16,216 nucleotides of DNA from an uncultured Erysipelotrichaceae bacterium (GCA_937900565.1 CALCFG010000083.1:1-16216), one strand, 5' to 3'; shown: positions 7,492 to 15,283, counted from the first letter of the stretch. Translations and numbers: made by a program. The notes: generated by a model from the letters alone, not told the origin.

Positions 7492-7866
7492 TTATTCTTT
7501 ATATGCTATAACTTCTATTTCTACGAGAGCTTCTTTGGGAAGACTCTTTACAGCTACACATGACCGTGCTGGTTTACTTATAAAATAATCAGCATAAATC
7601 TTATTAAAGTCTGCAAAATATTTCATATCACTTAAAAAGCATGTTGTCTTTACTACACAATTAGCATCCATTTTCGCTTCTTTAAGAATTGCATCAACAT
7701 TAAGCATAATTTGCTTAGCTTGCTTGTTAATATCTGATTCAACTAATTGATTAGTAATAGGATCTATAGGCATGACGCCTGATACAAACAATAAGTGATC
7801 AACTTTTATTGCTTGCGAATAAGGTCCAATTGCTTCTGGTGCATTTTTACTAAAAATATATTCCAT
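7492..7866 (-). CDS. ridA: RidA family enamine/imine deaminase
   Basis: The 124-residue protein is full length for the RidA/YjgF/YER057c family. It has IGPYSQAIKVDHLLFVSG near the N-terminus and PARSCVAVKSLPKEALVEIE near the C-terminus, the signature segment with the conserved arginine that binds the substrate carboxylate. RidA proteins are small cytosolic trimers that hydrolyse 2-aminoacrylate and related imines released by PLP enzymes, protecting those enzymes from damage. It is the first gene of the minus-strand unit, with a near-ideal AAGGAGGGG site 5 bases before the ATG and a strong promoter upstream. Placement with an aminotransferase gene fits the known role. A RidA subfamily member with another substrate is possible. 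Confidence 0.92.
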   Translation of the reverse strand: MEYIFSKNAPEAIGPYSQAIKVDHLLFVSGVMPIDPITNQLVESDINKQAKQIMLNVDAILKEAKMDANCVVKTTCFLSDMKYFADFNKIYADYFISKPARSCVAVKSLPKEALVEIEVIAYKE

Positions 7867-7906
7867 GTAATCCCCTCCTTAAAATGAAAAATATTTCACT
7901 AAACTC

Positions 7907-7935
7907 ACTATATGACTAAACTATTTTATTGTCAA
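7907..7935 (-). promoter_or_regulatory. Strong sigma-A promoter for the ridA-EIIBC-aminotransferase unit
   Basis: On the minus strand a perfect TTGACA (7930-7935) and TATAGT (7907-7912) are separated by 17 bases. It is the best promoter match in the window. The -35 lies inside the inverted repeat at 7929-7947, so a repressor bound there would block it. Confidence 0.8.
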
Positions 7936-7947
7936 CAATTTTGACAA
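7929..7947. promoter_or_regulatory. Operator-like inverted repeat over the minus-strand -35
   Basis: TTGTCAA (7929-7935) and TTGACAA (7941-7947) are perfect 7-bp arms with a 5-base spacer, a size fitting a dimeric HTH protein. It covers the -35 of the ridA promoter. The binding protein is unknown; the YheO-type regulator encoded at 4086-4754 is the local candidate. Confidence 0.45.
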
Positions 7948-7976
7948 ACTTTTTTTTATTACAAAATAAAAATCAC

Positions 7977-7990
7977 TAAAATATATTTTA
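7977..7990. promoter_or_regulatory. Perfect 14-bp palindrome beside the plus-strand promoter
   Basis: TAAAATATATTTTA is a perfect palindrome that overlaps the start of the -35 of the GH1 promoter (7987-7992). Being all A/T, it is less informative than the repeat at 7929-7947. ACTAAAA (7975-7981) also faces TTTTAGT (7998-8004) across the -35. Confidence 0.3.
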
Positions 7991-8014
7991 CTTTGGTTTT
8001 TAGTTTGTTATAAT
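7987..8014 (+). promoter_or_regulatory. Extended -10 promoter for the GH1-EIIA unit
   Basis: TTTACT (7987-7992) and a perfect TATAAT (8009-8014) are 16 bases apart, and TG one base before the -10 gives an extended -10. The start codon is 23 bases beyond the -10. Confidence 0.65.
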
Positions 8015-8037
8015 GGCCACGTAAAGGAGCTTAAATA

Positions 8038-9474
8038 ATGAATAATAAATTTCCAACTAATTTTTTATGGGGAGGCGCCACTGCTGCCAATCAGGTAGAA
8101 GGCGCATGGAATATTGATGGTAAAGGACCAAACCTTGCTGATGCGATGGTTGCAGGAAGTCATTCTGTAGAAAGAAAAATCACACTAGATATTAATGAAT
8201 CAAAGTATTACTATCCAAGTCATACGGCAGTTGATCATTATCATCACTATAAGGAAGACATTGCCTTAATGGCAGAAATGGGCTTTAGGATTTATCGTCT
8301 TTCGATTAGCTGGGCCAGAATTTATCCTCAAGGTGATGAAGAAGCACCTAATCAAAAAGGATTGGACTTCTATACTGCAATCTTTGAAGAATTAAAAAAA
8401 TATAATATTGAACCACTAGTAACCATTTATCACAACGAAATGCCGTTAAAACTAGTAGAAATCGGCGGTTGGTCGAATCGTAAAGTTATCGATTATTATG
8501 TAAAATACGCCAATACTATCTTTAATGAATACAAAGAATATGTAAAATATTGGATTCCATTCAACGAAATTAATGACTTAACGACAAGTGTAGGAAACTG
8601 GAATCATGGTGGAATTTTAAACGAGGGAACACTAACCTTCCAAAACCAAAAAGACGATGCCAACAAACGTTTCGCTGCCCTCCACAATCAATTTGTGGCA
8701 AGTGCCAAAATTGTCATTGACGGTAAAAAAATTTGTAAATCTTTCCGCTTTGGAACTATGATTTGCCACATTACAGTGTACCCATTAACTCCACATCCTG
8801 AAGATGTTTTATTAACACAACAAGAAGATCAATTAAGAAATCGCTTTAGTGGTGATGTACAAATCAAAGGTGTATATCCATATTACATGAAACACTACTT
8901 TGAAAATAATAACATTAATTTTGAATGTACAAGTGAAGATTTATCATTAATTAAAGATGGAGTTTGTGATTTCTATACATTCAGTTATTATATGACCAAT
9001 TGCATCACTACTAATAAAGAAGCAGCACAAGTATCCGGAAATATTATGGGCGGTGCAAAGAATCCATATTTAAAAGCAACAGAATGGAATTGGCAAATTG
9101 ATCCAGTGGGACTTAGATATACTTTAAACCACATCTATGATCGTTACAACGTACCAATTATGATTACCGAAAATGGAATTGGTGCCAAAGACGTATTTGA
9201 GAATGGTGAAATTCATGACGATTATCGTATTGAATATTATCGCGAACACATTCAACAAATGAAACTTGCAATTGAAGACGGCGTCGATTTAATAGGATAC
9301 ACGCCATGGACTGCCATTGATGTTGGTAGCTGTTCAACTGGAGAGATGGCAAAAAGATATGGCTTTATATATGTCGATGTTGATGATGAAGGAAAAGGAA
9401 GTTTTAACAGATATAAAAAAGATTCTTTCTACTGGTACAAAGAAGTGATTAGTTCTAACGGAGAAAATTTATAA
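8038..9474 (+). CDS. GH1 6-phospho-beta-glucosidase
   Basis: The 478 residues cover a complete GH1 TIM barrel. LWGGATAANQVEGAW (10-24) is the N-terminal signature, Glu177 in PFNEIND is the acid/base, and Glu378 in ITENGIG is the nucleophile. The phosphate-binding segment SCSTGEMAKRYGFIYVD, with Ser431/Ser433, Lys439 and Tyr441, is that of phospho-glucosidases of the BglA/AscB group, not of plain beta-glucosidases. WNWQIDPVGLRY and DDYRIEYYREHI also match that group. The enzyme would cleave cytosolic 6-phospho-beta-glucosides delivered by the PTS into glucose 6-phosphate and aglycone. AAAGGAG lies 8 bases before the ATG. The stop TAA shares its last base with the ATG of the EIIA gene, so the two are translationally coupled. 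The aglycone and linkage preferred are unknown. Confidence 0.93.
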   Translation: MNNKFPTNFLWGGATAANQVEGAWNIDGKGPNLADAMVAGSHSVERKITLDINESKYYYPSHTAVDHYHHYKEDIALMAEMGFRIYRLSISWARIYPQGDEEAPNQKGLDFYTAIFEELKKYNIEPLVTIYHNEMPLKLVEIGGWSNRKVIDYYVKYANTIFNEYKEYVKYWIPFNEINDLTTSVGNWNHGGILNEGTLTFQNQKDDANKRFAALHNQFVASAKIVIDGKKICKSFRFGTMICHITVYPLTPHPEDVLLTQQEDQLRNRFSGDVQIKGVYPYYMKHYFENNNINFECTSEDLSLIKDGVCDFYTFSYYMTNCITTNKEAAQVSGNIMGGAKNPYLKATEWNWQIDPVGLRYTLNHIYDRYNVPIMITENGIGAKDVFENGEIHDDYRIEYYREHIQQMKLAIEDGVDLIGYTPWTAIDVGSCSTGEMAKRYGFIYVDVDDEGKGSFNRYKKDSFYWYKEVISSNGENL

Positions 9475-9872
9475 TGGGACTAATGGATTTATTTAAAAAG
9501 AAAGAATTCAATGATGATCAAATCGTATCTATTGTCGATGGCAATATGATTAGCCCATCAGAAATAAATGATCCGATGTTTAGCCAAGAAATGATGGGAA
9601 AAACTATTGGTTTTAAATTAGATGGTGATACGATTGTCGCTCCAATAAATGGTACTTTGAGTGTCATGTATCCAACAGGACATGCTTTTGGAATTGAACA
9701 AGAAAATGGTCTATCTGTATTAGTTCATATCGGAATTGATACTGTTGAATTAAACGGTAAATATTTCAAGACGTTCCACAAACAAGGCGATAGTGTTAAA
9801 GCTGGTGATGTAGTTGTTAAAATCAATAAAGCAGAAATCGAAAAGCTGGTTATGATACAACCACCATGTTAA
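9474..9872 (+). CDS. PTS EIIA, glucose family, C-terminus altered by a one-base frameshift
   Basis: The frame as written gives 132 residues. It has the EIIA-Glc core: DGNMISPSEINDPMFSQEMMGK, then APINGTL, His70 in TGHAFGI, and the phosphorylated His85 in VLVHIGIDTVELNG. After Glu123-Lys124 it reads LVMIQPPC and stops, whereas the family continues A-G-Y-D-x-x-T-x-x-I-I-T-N. Exactly that continuation exists in the -1 frame to a stop at 9947-9949, so a deleted A in the run at 9841-9844 is the simplest reading; the repaired product would be 158 residues, the normal length. Its role is to carry phosphate from HPr to EIIB of the EIIBC encoded at 6088-7476. It shares one base with the GH1 stop and uses GGAG within the end of that gene. 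Both active-site histidines survive, but the last strands of the beta-sandwich are lost, so the protein is likely impaired unless the indel is a sequencing error. Confidence 0.88.
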   Translation: MGLMDLFKKKEFNDDQIVSIVDGNMISPSEINDPMFSQEMMGKTIGFKLDGDTIVAPINGTLSVMYPTGHAFGIEQENGLSVLVHIGIDTVELNGKYFKTFHKQGDSVKAGDVVVKINKAEIEKLVMIQPPC

Positions 9873-9949
9873 TCATTACTAAGCAAGTAGGTAACCAGGA
9901 ATTTATCAGCAACAGGCACATTAATAAAGGAGAACTAATTACAAAGTAA
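9841..9949 (+). pseudogene. Displaced C-terminal coding segment of the EIIA gene
   Basis: Reading gct at 9845 onward gives AGYDTTTMLIITKQVGNQ and continues to HINKGELITK and a TAA at 9947-9949. The first 12 residues match the conserved EIIA-Glc C-terminal strand. The segment is out of frame by one base with the upstream part; one extra A in the four-A run at 9841-9844 restores a single gene at 9474-9949. Codon use is intact with no stops, so the event is recent or is an assembly error. Confidence 0.8.
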
Positions 9950-10042
9950 TTTGCACTTTTGAAACAAGTAAATAATTTCATTGCAGTGTTTCATTACATA
10001 CCGTATATTTTGTATATAATTGTCACGGTCTCTTTAAAGATG

Positions 10043-10089
10043 AAAACAAGGCTTAAACTGGACAAGAATCCAGAATAAGCCTTGTTTTT
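10043..10089. terminator. Bidirectional intrinsic terminator between the EIIA and atpC genes
   Basis: A 13-bp stem, AAAACAAGGCTTA (10043-10055) with TAAGCCTTGTTTT (10076-10088), encloses an inner CTGGA/TCCAG hairpin (10058-10062, 10069-10073). Four or five T's follow on either strand. It ends the GH1-EIIA transcript and, from the other side, the atp operon, seven bases past the atpC stop. The stretch 9950-10042 before it holds no gene; it has TATAAT at 10015-10020 without a convincing -35. Confidence 0.88.
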
Positions 10090-10095
10090 AGTTTA

Positions 10096-10482
10096 TTAGT
10101 TTAAACGATTAAGGGCACGTTGAAGTGCAAGTTGAGCACGTTTAATATCGATGTTTTCTTGGTTTGAAGCAAGTCGTTTTTCAGCTCGTTCTTTGGCGCG
10201 TTTGGCGCGGTCGATATCAATCGTTTCCATATCTTCAATTGCATTGGAAACTACGATTGCTTCGTTGTCTTTAAAACTTAATATGCCACCTGCAACGGCA
10301 TAGTCTTTGGCTACACCATTCACTTTAGCACGTATATGACTGATTTGAAGCGATACAACAAGTGGCGTATGATTGGGCATAATACCCATCGCGCCACCGG
10401 CTGCAACAACATTTAATAAGTCTGTTTCAAAGGCAGCGATGGTTGCTTGTGGGTCAATTAAGCGCACTTTCATTACTGCCAT
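10096..10482 (-). CDS. atpC: ATP synthase F1 subunit epsilon
   Basis: The 128-residue protein has the epsilon layout: an N-terminal beta-sandwich (about 1-82, with GAMGIMPNHTPLV and the segment YAVAGGILSFKDNEAIVVSN) and a C-terminal pair of helices rich in Arg, Lys and Glu (about 88-128). Epsilon sits on the central stalk, contacts gamma and the c-ring, and its C-terminal helices can inhibit ATP hydrolysis. Its ATG starts one base after the atpD stop, with AAAGGA 10 bases upstream inside the end of atpD, so translation is coupled. Met4 is an alternative start. It is the last gene of the operon, directly before the terminator. Confidence 0.94.
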   Translation of the reverse strand: MAVMKVRLIDPQATIAAFETDLLNVVAAGGAMGIMPNHTPLVVSLQISHIRAKVNGVAKDYAVAGGILSFKDNEAIVVSNAIEDMETIDIDRAKRAKERAEKRLASNQENIDIKRAQLALQRALNRLN

Positions 10483-10483
10483 A

Positions 10484-11878
10484 TTACATCATTCCTTTGG
10501 CTTTTTCACGTGCTTGCGCAATTGTACCGACATTTAAGAATGCACCTTCTGGTAAATCATCGCATTTACCATCCAAGATTTCTTTAAAACTATCCAAAGT
10601 ATCTTGTAATGGTACGTATTCACCATTTAGTCCTGTAAATTGAGAAGCTACTGAGAATGGTTGCGATAAGAAGTTACGCACTCGACGTGCTCTAGCAACC
10701 GTTAACTTATCTTCATCACTTAACTCATCCATACCTAAGATGGCAATAATATCTTGCAATTCTTTATATTTTTGAATTAACGCTACCACGCCTCTAGCAA
10801 TTTCATAATGATATTCCCCAACAACTAATGGATCTAACATACGTGAAGATGATTCAAGCGGATCCACCGCAGGGTAAATACCTAAAGCTGCAATGGAACG
10901 ATCCAATACAGTTTTTGCATCAAGGTGTGAGAATGTTGTTGCAGGGGCAGGGTCCGTTAAGTCATCGGCAGGCACATAAATGGCTTGTACCGATGTAATG
11001 GATCCTTGCTCCGTAGAAGTTATTCTTTCTTGCAATTGTCCCATTTCACTGGCAAGTGTTGGTTGATAACCAACCGCACTTGGCATCCGTCCTAACAATG
11101 CAGACACTTCACTTCCAGCTTGCGTGAAACGGAAGATATTATCAATAAATAACAACACATCTTGGTTTTGTTTATCTCTAAAGTATTCCGCCATTGTTAA
11201 CCCAGTTAATGCCACCCGCATTCTTGCACCAGGCGATTCATTCATTTGCCCATAGACTAATACTGTTTTATCCAATACACCGGACTCTTTCATTTCAAAA
11301 TACATATCATTACCTTCACGGGTTCTTTCCCCAACACCAGCAACAACACTTCGTCCACCGTGTTCTTTGGCAATATTATGAATTAATTCTTGCATTAATA
11401 CGGTTTTACCAACCCCGGCACCACCGAATAAACCAATTTTTCCACCCTTTGCGTAAGGACAAAGTAAGTCAATCACTTTAATTCCAGTTTCCAAGATTTC
11501 ACTGGTTGGTTTTTGATCTTTAAATTCTGGTGCTGGATGATGTATTCCAGCTTTTAAATCACTGTTTAACTCACCCAATCCGTCAATGGTTTCTCCCAAA
11601 ACATTAAACATTCGCCCCAAAACTTCATTACCAACGGGTACTTGAATACAGTTTTGCGTATCAAGGGCTTTATCCCCACGTACTAACCCATCCGTTGAGG
11701 CCATTGCAATGCAACGCACACAATCATCCCCAATATGTTGGGCAACCTCAACAACAAGTTGACTTCCATCTTGCTTATCAATTTTTATGGCGTTGTTAAT
11801 GTTTGGTAAATGTTTGGGCTTAAATCGTATATCTACGACTGGTCCGATAACTTCGACCACTTTTCCAATATTTTCCAT
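10484..11878 (-). CDS. atpD: ATP synthase F1 subunit beta (catalytic)
   Basis: At 464 residues it is full length. The P-loop GGAGVGKT is at 152-159, catalytic Glu184 lies in GVGERTREGND, the Walker B aspartate is Asp246 in LLFIDNIFRF, and the DELSEED loop reads DELSDED at 384-390. Three beta subunits alternate with alpha in the F1 head and make ATP. The gene starts 12 bases after atpG. The ribosome site is poor (AGAAAG about 8 bases upstream), unlike the others in the operon, so initiation may rely on coupling with atpG. An ATG 7 bases upstream is in another frame and is not the start. Confidence 0.97.
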   Translation of the reverse strand: MENIGKVVEVIGPVVDIRFKPKHLPNINNAIKIDKQDGSQLVVEVAQHIGDDCVRCIAMASTDGLVRGDKALDTQNCIQVPVGNEVLGRMFNVLGETIDGLGELNSDLKAGIHHPAPEFKDQKPTSEILETGIKVIDLLCPYAKGGKIGLFGGAGVGKTVLMQELIHNIAKEHGGRSVVAGVGERTREGNDMYFEMKESGVLDKTVLVYGQMNESPGARMRVALTGLTMAEYFRDKQNQDVLLFIDNIFRFTQAGSEVSALLGRMPSAVGYQPTLASEMGQLQERITSTEQGSITSVQAIYVPADDLTDPAPATTFSHLDAKTVLDRSIAALGIYPAVDPLESSSRMLDPLVVGEYHYEIARGVVALIQKYKELQDIIAILGMDELSDEDKLTVARARRVRNFLSQPFSVASQFTGLNGEYVPLQDTLDSFKEILDGKCDDLPEGAFLNVGTIAQAREKAKGMM

Positions 11879-11890
11879 AATCCATGCTTT

Positions 11891-12724
11891 CTACGTTGCA
11901 TTTGCTCCCGCAACGATTTCACTAATTTGCGTTGTAATTGCGCTTTGACGTGCTTGATTGTATTTGAGTGTTAATTCTTCAATCATATCTTGCGCATTAT
12001 TATTCGCACTTTCCATCGCAGCTCTACGTGCTGCGTACTCACTTAATTTACTTTCTTTTACATATTCCCATAAGTTATTGGTTACCATCATTGGAATAAG
12101 TTCCATGGCAATCTCATATCCATTGGGTTCAAAATCAAAGAATCCATTCGTGCTTTTATCACCTTGATGTTGAAATGGCAATAACGTAACAGAAGTAGGT
12201 TCAAAGGTTAATGTATTAATAAAGCGTGTATAGAAAACATTAATACCACCGATTTTTTGCTCAGTATACAGTTGAAGTAACGTATTCGCCACTTTACGAA
12301 TATCTTCATAAAGCAAATTATCACTCTTTAATATTTCATTTAATACATTTGAATTAAAAAGCTTAATATGGGTTACTTCATGCGAACCGATAATGTAAAT
12401 AAATTCATTATCCGTAATGCTTTCTTGCACTAATTTTAATAAATTTGCATTATATCCACCACATAATCCCATATCACTGGTAATGATGATATTTGCTTTC
12501 GGTAAATCAGGATTTGCTTGTGTATAGACACAATCTTGATCTAGCCCACTTAAAACAATGTTACTAATTTCAATTAAAGCATTGGTATAATCACTACTTT
12601 TTCCTGCTTCTTTCTTAGCTTTTGCTAATTTCGCATTGGCAACAACTTCCATTGCTTTTGTCGTTTTTCGAGTTGATTGAATTGAACGTATTCTTTGTTT
12701 AATACTCGATAAATTTCCTGCCAT
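11891..12724 (-). CDS. atpG: ATP synthase F1 subunit gamma
   Basis: The 277 residues show the two terminal helices that form the rotating coiled-coil shaft: the N-terminal segment with IKQRIRSIQSTRKTTKAMEVVA and the C-terminal segment with ARRAAMESANNNAQDMIEEL and then YNQARQSAITTQISEIVAGA. The central Rossmann-like domain has the conserved ITSDMGLCGGYN (about 81-92). Gamma couples c-ring rotation to the catalytic sites. The ATG follows the atpA stop by three bases, and its GGAG site lies in the last codons of atpA. Confidence 0.96.
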   Translation of the reverse strand: MAGNLSSIKQRIRSIQSTRKTTKAMEVVANAKLAKAKKEAGKSSDYTNALIEISNIVLSGLDQDCVYTQANPDLPKANIIITSDMGLCGGYNANLLKLVQESITDNEFIYIIGSHEVTHIKLFNSNVLNEILKSDNLLYEDIRKVANTLLQLYTEQKIGGINVFYTRFINTLTFEPTSVTLLPFQHQGDKSTNGFFDFEPNGYEIAMELIPMMVTNNLWEYVKESKLSEYAARRAAMESANNNAQDMIEELTLKYNQARQSAITTQISEIVAGANAT

Positions 12725-12727
12725 AAG

Positions 12728-14251
12728 CTACTCCGTTACATTGGAATATGCAGATTTGAATTGGTTTAATGCTTCATCCAATTGATGATTTAAATCATCA
12801 TCCAAGGCACATTTAACTTCGATTGTTTGCATTAAATCTGCATAATTACTTGCCATGTAAGATTGTAACTTAGATTCAACACTACCAACTTCAAGCGGAT
12901 CAATATCATCAAAATAGCCATGAATTGCAGCATACAACGAAACCACTTGTTGGCTTTGTGAGAATGGTGCATATTGCGGCTGTTTCAATAATTGCGTCAG
13001 CATCGCACCTTTCGCAATGGCTTTTTTGGTTGCATTATCTAAATCCGAACCAAATTGTGTAAAGCTTTGCAATTCATGATATTGTGCCAAGTCAGCCTTT
13101 AATGTTTTACTCACAGCTTTCATTGCTTTTGTTTGTGCACTGCTTCCTACCCGCGATACACTTAATCCACTATCAACCGCTGGTCTTATACCCGAATTAA
13201 ACAATTCCGTTTGTAAGAAAATTTGTCCATCGGTAATCGAGATAACGTTAGTTGGAATATAAGCTGAAATATCCCCAGCTTGAGTTTCGATAATTGGCAA
13301 CGCAGTTAAACTACCACCACCCAATTCATCACTTAATTTGGCCGCTCTTTCCAATAAACGGGAATGCAAATAGAATACATCCCCTGGATAAGCTTCACGT
13401 CCAGGTGGACGACGTAATAACAAGGATAATGTACGGTAAGCCACGGCATGTTTACTTAAATCATCGTAAACAATTAATACATCTTCCCCTTTATCCATCC
13501 AATATTCACCCATTGCACAACCAGAATAAGGCGCAATGTATTGTAAAGTTGCGCTTTGCGCAGCTGATGCATTAACTACCACAGTGTAACTCAACGCATC
13601 TTCTTGTTTTAATTTTTCTACCAACGCAGCAACCGTGGAAGCTTTTTGACCAATGGCAACATAAATACATTTTACGTTTTTACCTTTTTGATTCAAAATC
13701 GTATCCACTGCTAAGGCAGATTTACCAGTTTGACGGTCACCAATAATCAATTCCCGTTGGCCTTTACCAATTGGAATCATACTATCAATAACTTTTAATC
13801 CAGTCATCAATGGTTGTTTTACACTTTGTCTGGCCATAACGCCCGGGGCAACTTTTTCAATAGGAGCATATCCATCATTTAAAATTTTACCCCCTCCATC
13901 AATTGGATTACCTAACGCATCGACAACACGTCCCAACAATCCATCACCGACTGGCACTTGCACAATGTTTTTCGTACGATAAACATTGTCTCCTTCTTTA
14001 ATTAAGGTATCATCACCCAAAATAACGGCCCCAACATGTTCCGCTTCTAGGTTCATTACCATGGCCATAACACCATTATCAAATTTTAATAATTCACTCA
14101 TCATGGCATCTTCTAATCCTTGGATAAGAACAATGCCATCACCGACCGTTAAAACTCGTCCACTATCTTTGGATACCACACTATTTTGGTAAGTGGCAAT
14201 TCTTTCTTTTAACAGTGCAGCTATTTCTTGAGGTTTAATTTCATCACTCAT
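12728..14251 (-). CDS. atpA: ATP synthase F1 subunit alpha
   Basis: The 507-residue protein carries the non-catalytic nucleotide site: P-loop GDRQTGKS (171-178), Walker B LIVYDDL (259-265) and Arg367 in SVSRVGSSAQ, the residue that reaches into the beta catalytic site. Alpha forms the F1 hexamer with beta and its N-terminus contacts delta. The ATG overlaps the atpH stop in an ATGA, and AAAGGGG lies 7 bases before it. Length and motifs are ordinary for the family. Confidence 0.97.
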   Translation of the reverse strand: MSDEIKPQEIAALLKERIATYQNSVVSKDSGRVLTVGDGIVLIQGLEDAMMSELLKFDNGVMAMVMNLEAEHVGAVILGDDTLIKEGDNVYRTKNIVQVPVGDGLLGRVVDALGNPIDGGGKILNDGYAPIEKVAPGVMARQSVKQPLMTGLKVIDSMIPIGKGQRELIIGDRQTGKSALAVDTILNQKGKNVKCIYVAIGQKASTVAALVEKLKQEDALSYTVVVNASAAQSATLQYIAPYSGCAMGEYWMDKGEDVLIVYDDLSKHAVAYRTLSLLLRRPPGREAYPGDVFYLHSRLLERAAKLSDELGGGSLTALPIIETQAGDISAYIPTNVISITDGQIFLQTELFNSGIRPAVDSGLSVSRVGSSAQTKAMKAVSKTLKADLAQYHELQSFTQFGSDLDNATKKAIAKGAMLTQLLKQPQYAPFSQSQQVVSLYAAIHGYFDDIDPLEVGSVESKLQSYMASNYADLMQTIEVKCALDDDLNHQLDEALNQFKSAYSNVTE

Positions 14252-14781
14252 CGCGATACCCCTTTCTTTAATTGTTGACGCATTTCATTCAATTGCGAAT
14301 TTAAAGTATAATCATAAATTTTTCCATTAATGATTACTTTAAAACCTGCAATTAATGAACGATCAATATTATTTGTTAAAACAACTGTTTTATTCAATTG
14401 TTGACTTAACGCTTGACTCAATTGATTCATTTGTTCTTGCCCAAGATCATGTGCAGATATGCATTCACCACGCACAATACCTAATGCTTGATCCAATAAT
14501 GTTTGATAAGCCTGCACAATGCATGGCAAATAATGCATACGTTGATTATCCACCAATACACATAAGAAATTAATAATGTATGGATGAAAGTCTTGGCAGA
14601 CTTCCTTAATTACTTGCTTTTGTGCCTCTTTGCCAAATTCTACGCTATCAAACGCTTTAATTGTTTCTTCACTAAAGCAAGTAATCAAAGCGTTCAATTG
14701 ATCCATAAAGGCTTGTTGGTTATCATTCGCTTGCGCTAATGATAACAACGCACTGGCATACGCCAAAGCAATCTTATTCAT
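14248..14781 (-). CDS. atpH: ATP synthase F1 subunit delta
   Basis: The 177 residues fit the delta/OSCP family: a helical N-terminal domain (about 1-105, starting NKIALAYASALLSLA, the usual A-x-x-Y-A-x-A-L pattern) and a C-terminal domain ending SLIAGFKVIINGKIYDYTL, which is the conserved G-x-x-(V/I)-x-I-x-x-x-x-x-D signature. Delta joins the top of F1 to subunit b. The start overlaps the end of atpF by 8 bases, with AAAGGA 8 bases upstream, and the TGA stop overlaps atpA, so it is translated as part of a tightly coupled chain. The TGA stop also shows the standard code is in use. Confidence 0.93.
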   Translation of the reverse strand: MNKIALAYASALLSLAQANDNQQAFMDQLNALITCFSEETIKAFDSVEFGKEAQKQVIKEVCQDFHPYIINFLCVLVDNQRMHYLPCIVQAYQTLLDQALGIVRGECISAHDLGQEQMNQLSQALSQQLNKTVVLTNNIDRSLIAGFKVIINGKIYDYTLNSQLNEMRQQLKKGVSR

Positions 14782-15283
14782 GTCGCATATCCTTTACAAA
14801 TGCATCCACTAATGCCCGATCATGCTTTTCATCAACTTTATCTTTCAATAATTTTTCACTGGCAGCCAATGCAATATCAACCATTTCATCTTGCAAATCA
14901 TCCAACATTGCCAATTTATTGGCAGCAATGGTGGCATTGGCACTGGCTATTGTTGATGCCGCTTGTGCTTTAGCTTGTTCTAAAATCATTTGCTTTTGCT
15001 TATTTGCATCAATGGTGGCATTATCGACAATTTGATTGGCACGGTCAATGCTTGTTTGTAAGTAAGCTTTTGCTGTCTCTTTATCTTTTAATGCACTCTC
15101 TTTGGCTTGTTTTGCTTGAATCAAATCATTTTGTGATGCCTGTGCTCGTTTATTTACCATCGCTTTTACCGGCACATACAAAAACTTTTTTGCCGCTAAA
15201 AACAATACAATGGTCGAACACAATTGAACAATAACTGTTGTGATATTTGGAAATAGCTGACCAACAATATCAATATTAATCAT
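14774..15283 (-). CDS. atpF: ATP synthase F0 subunit b
   Basis: The 169-residue protein has one N-terminal membrane helix (about 12-32, VIVQLCSTIVLFLAAKKFLYVP) and a long Ala/Lys/Gln/Glu-rich coiled coil, the peripheral stalk that holds F1 against rotation. I start it at the ATG at 15281-15283, which has GGAGG seven bases upstream. A GTG one codon earlier (15284-15286) would sit only four bases from that site. It overlaps atpH by 8 bases. Small hydrophobic and alanine repeats are typical of this weakly conserved subunit. Confidence 0.94.
   Translation of the reverse strand: MINIDIVGQLFPNITTVIVQLCSTIVLFLAAKKFLYVPVKAMVNKRAQASQNDLIQAKQAKESALKDKETAKAYLQTSIDRANQIVDNATIDANKQKQMILEQAKAQAASTIASANATIAANKLAMLDDLQDEMVDIALAASEKLLKDKVDEKHDRALVDAFVKDMRHE

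Noticed and set aside
9836..9850. Programmed -1 ribosomal frameshifting to make full-length EIIA
   Set aside because: A -1 slip at the AAG codon would restore the frame, but the site (ATC GAA AAG) is not a good X-XXY-YYZ heptamer because the preceding codon cannot re-pair, and I see no stimulatory stem just after it. A deletion or read error is simpler.
9981..10020. Plus-strand promoter (TTGCAG/TATATT or TATAAT) just before the terminator
   Set aside because: The -10 matches are good in A/T-rich DNA but no -35 fits well, and any transcript would be only about 60 bases before the terminator.
10041..10081. Short peptide gene (MKTRLKLDKNPE) within the terminator region
   Set aside because: It has no ribosome site and its codons are the arms of the terminator hairpin.
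14739..15035. Open frame of 98 codons on the plus strand opposite atpF/atpH
   Set aside because: Its Ser/Ala-rich content mirrors the alanine-rich coiled coil of subunit b and it lies wholly over two well-supported genes.
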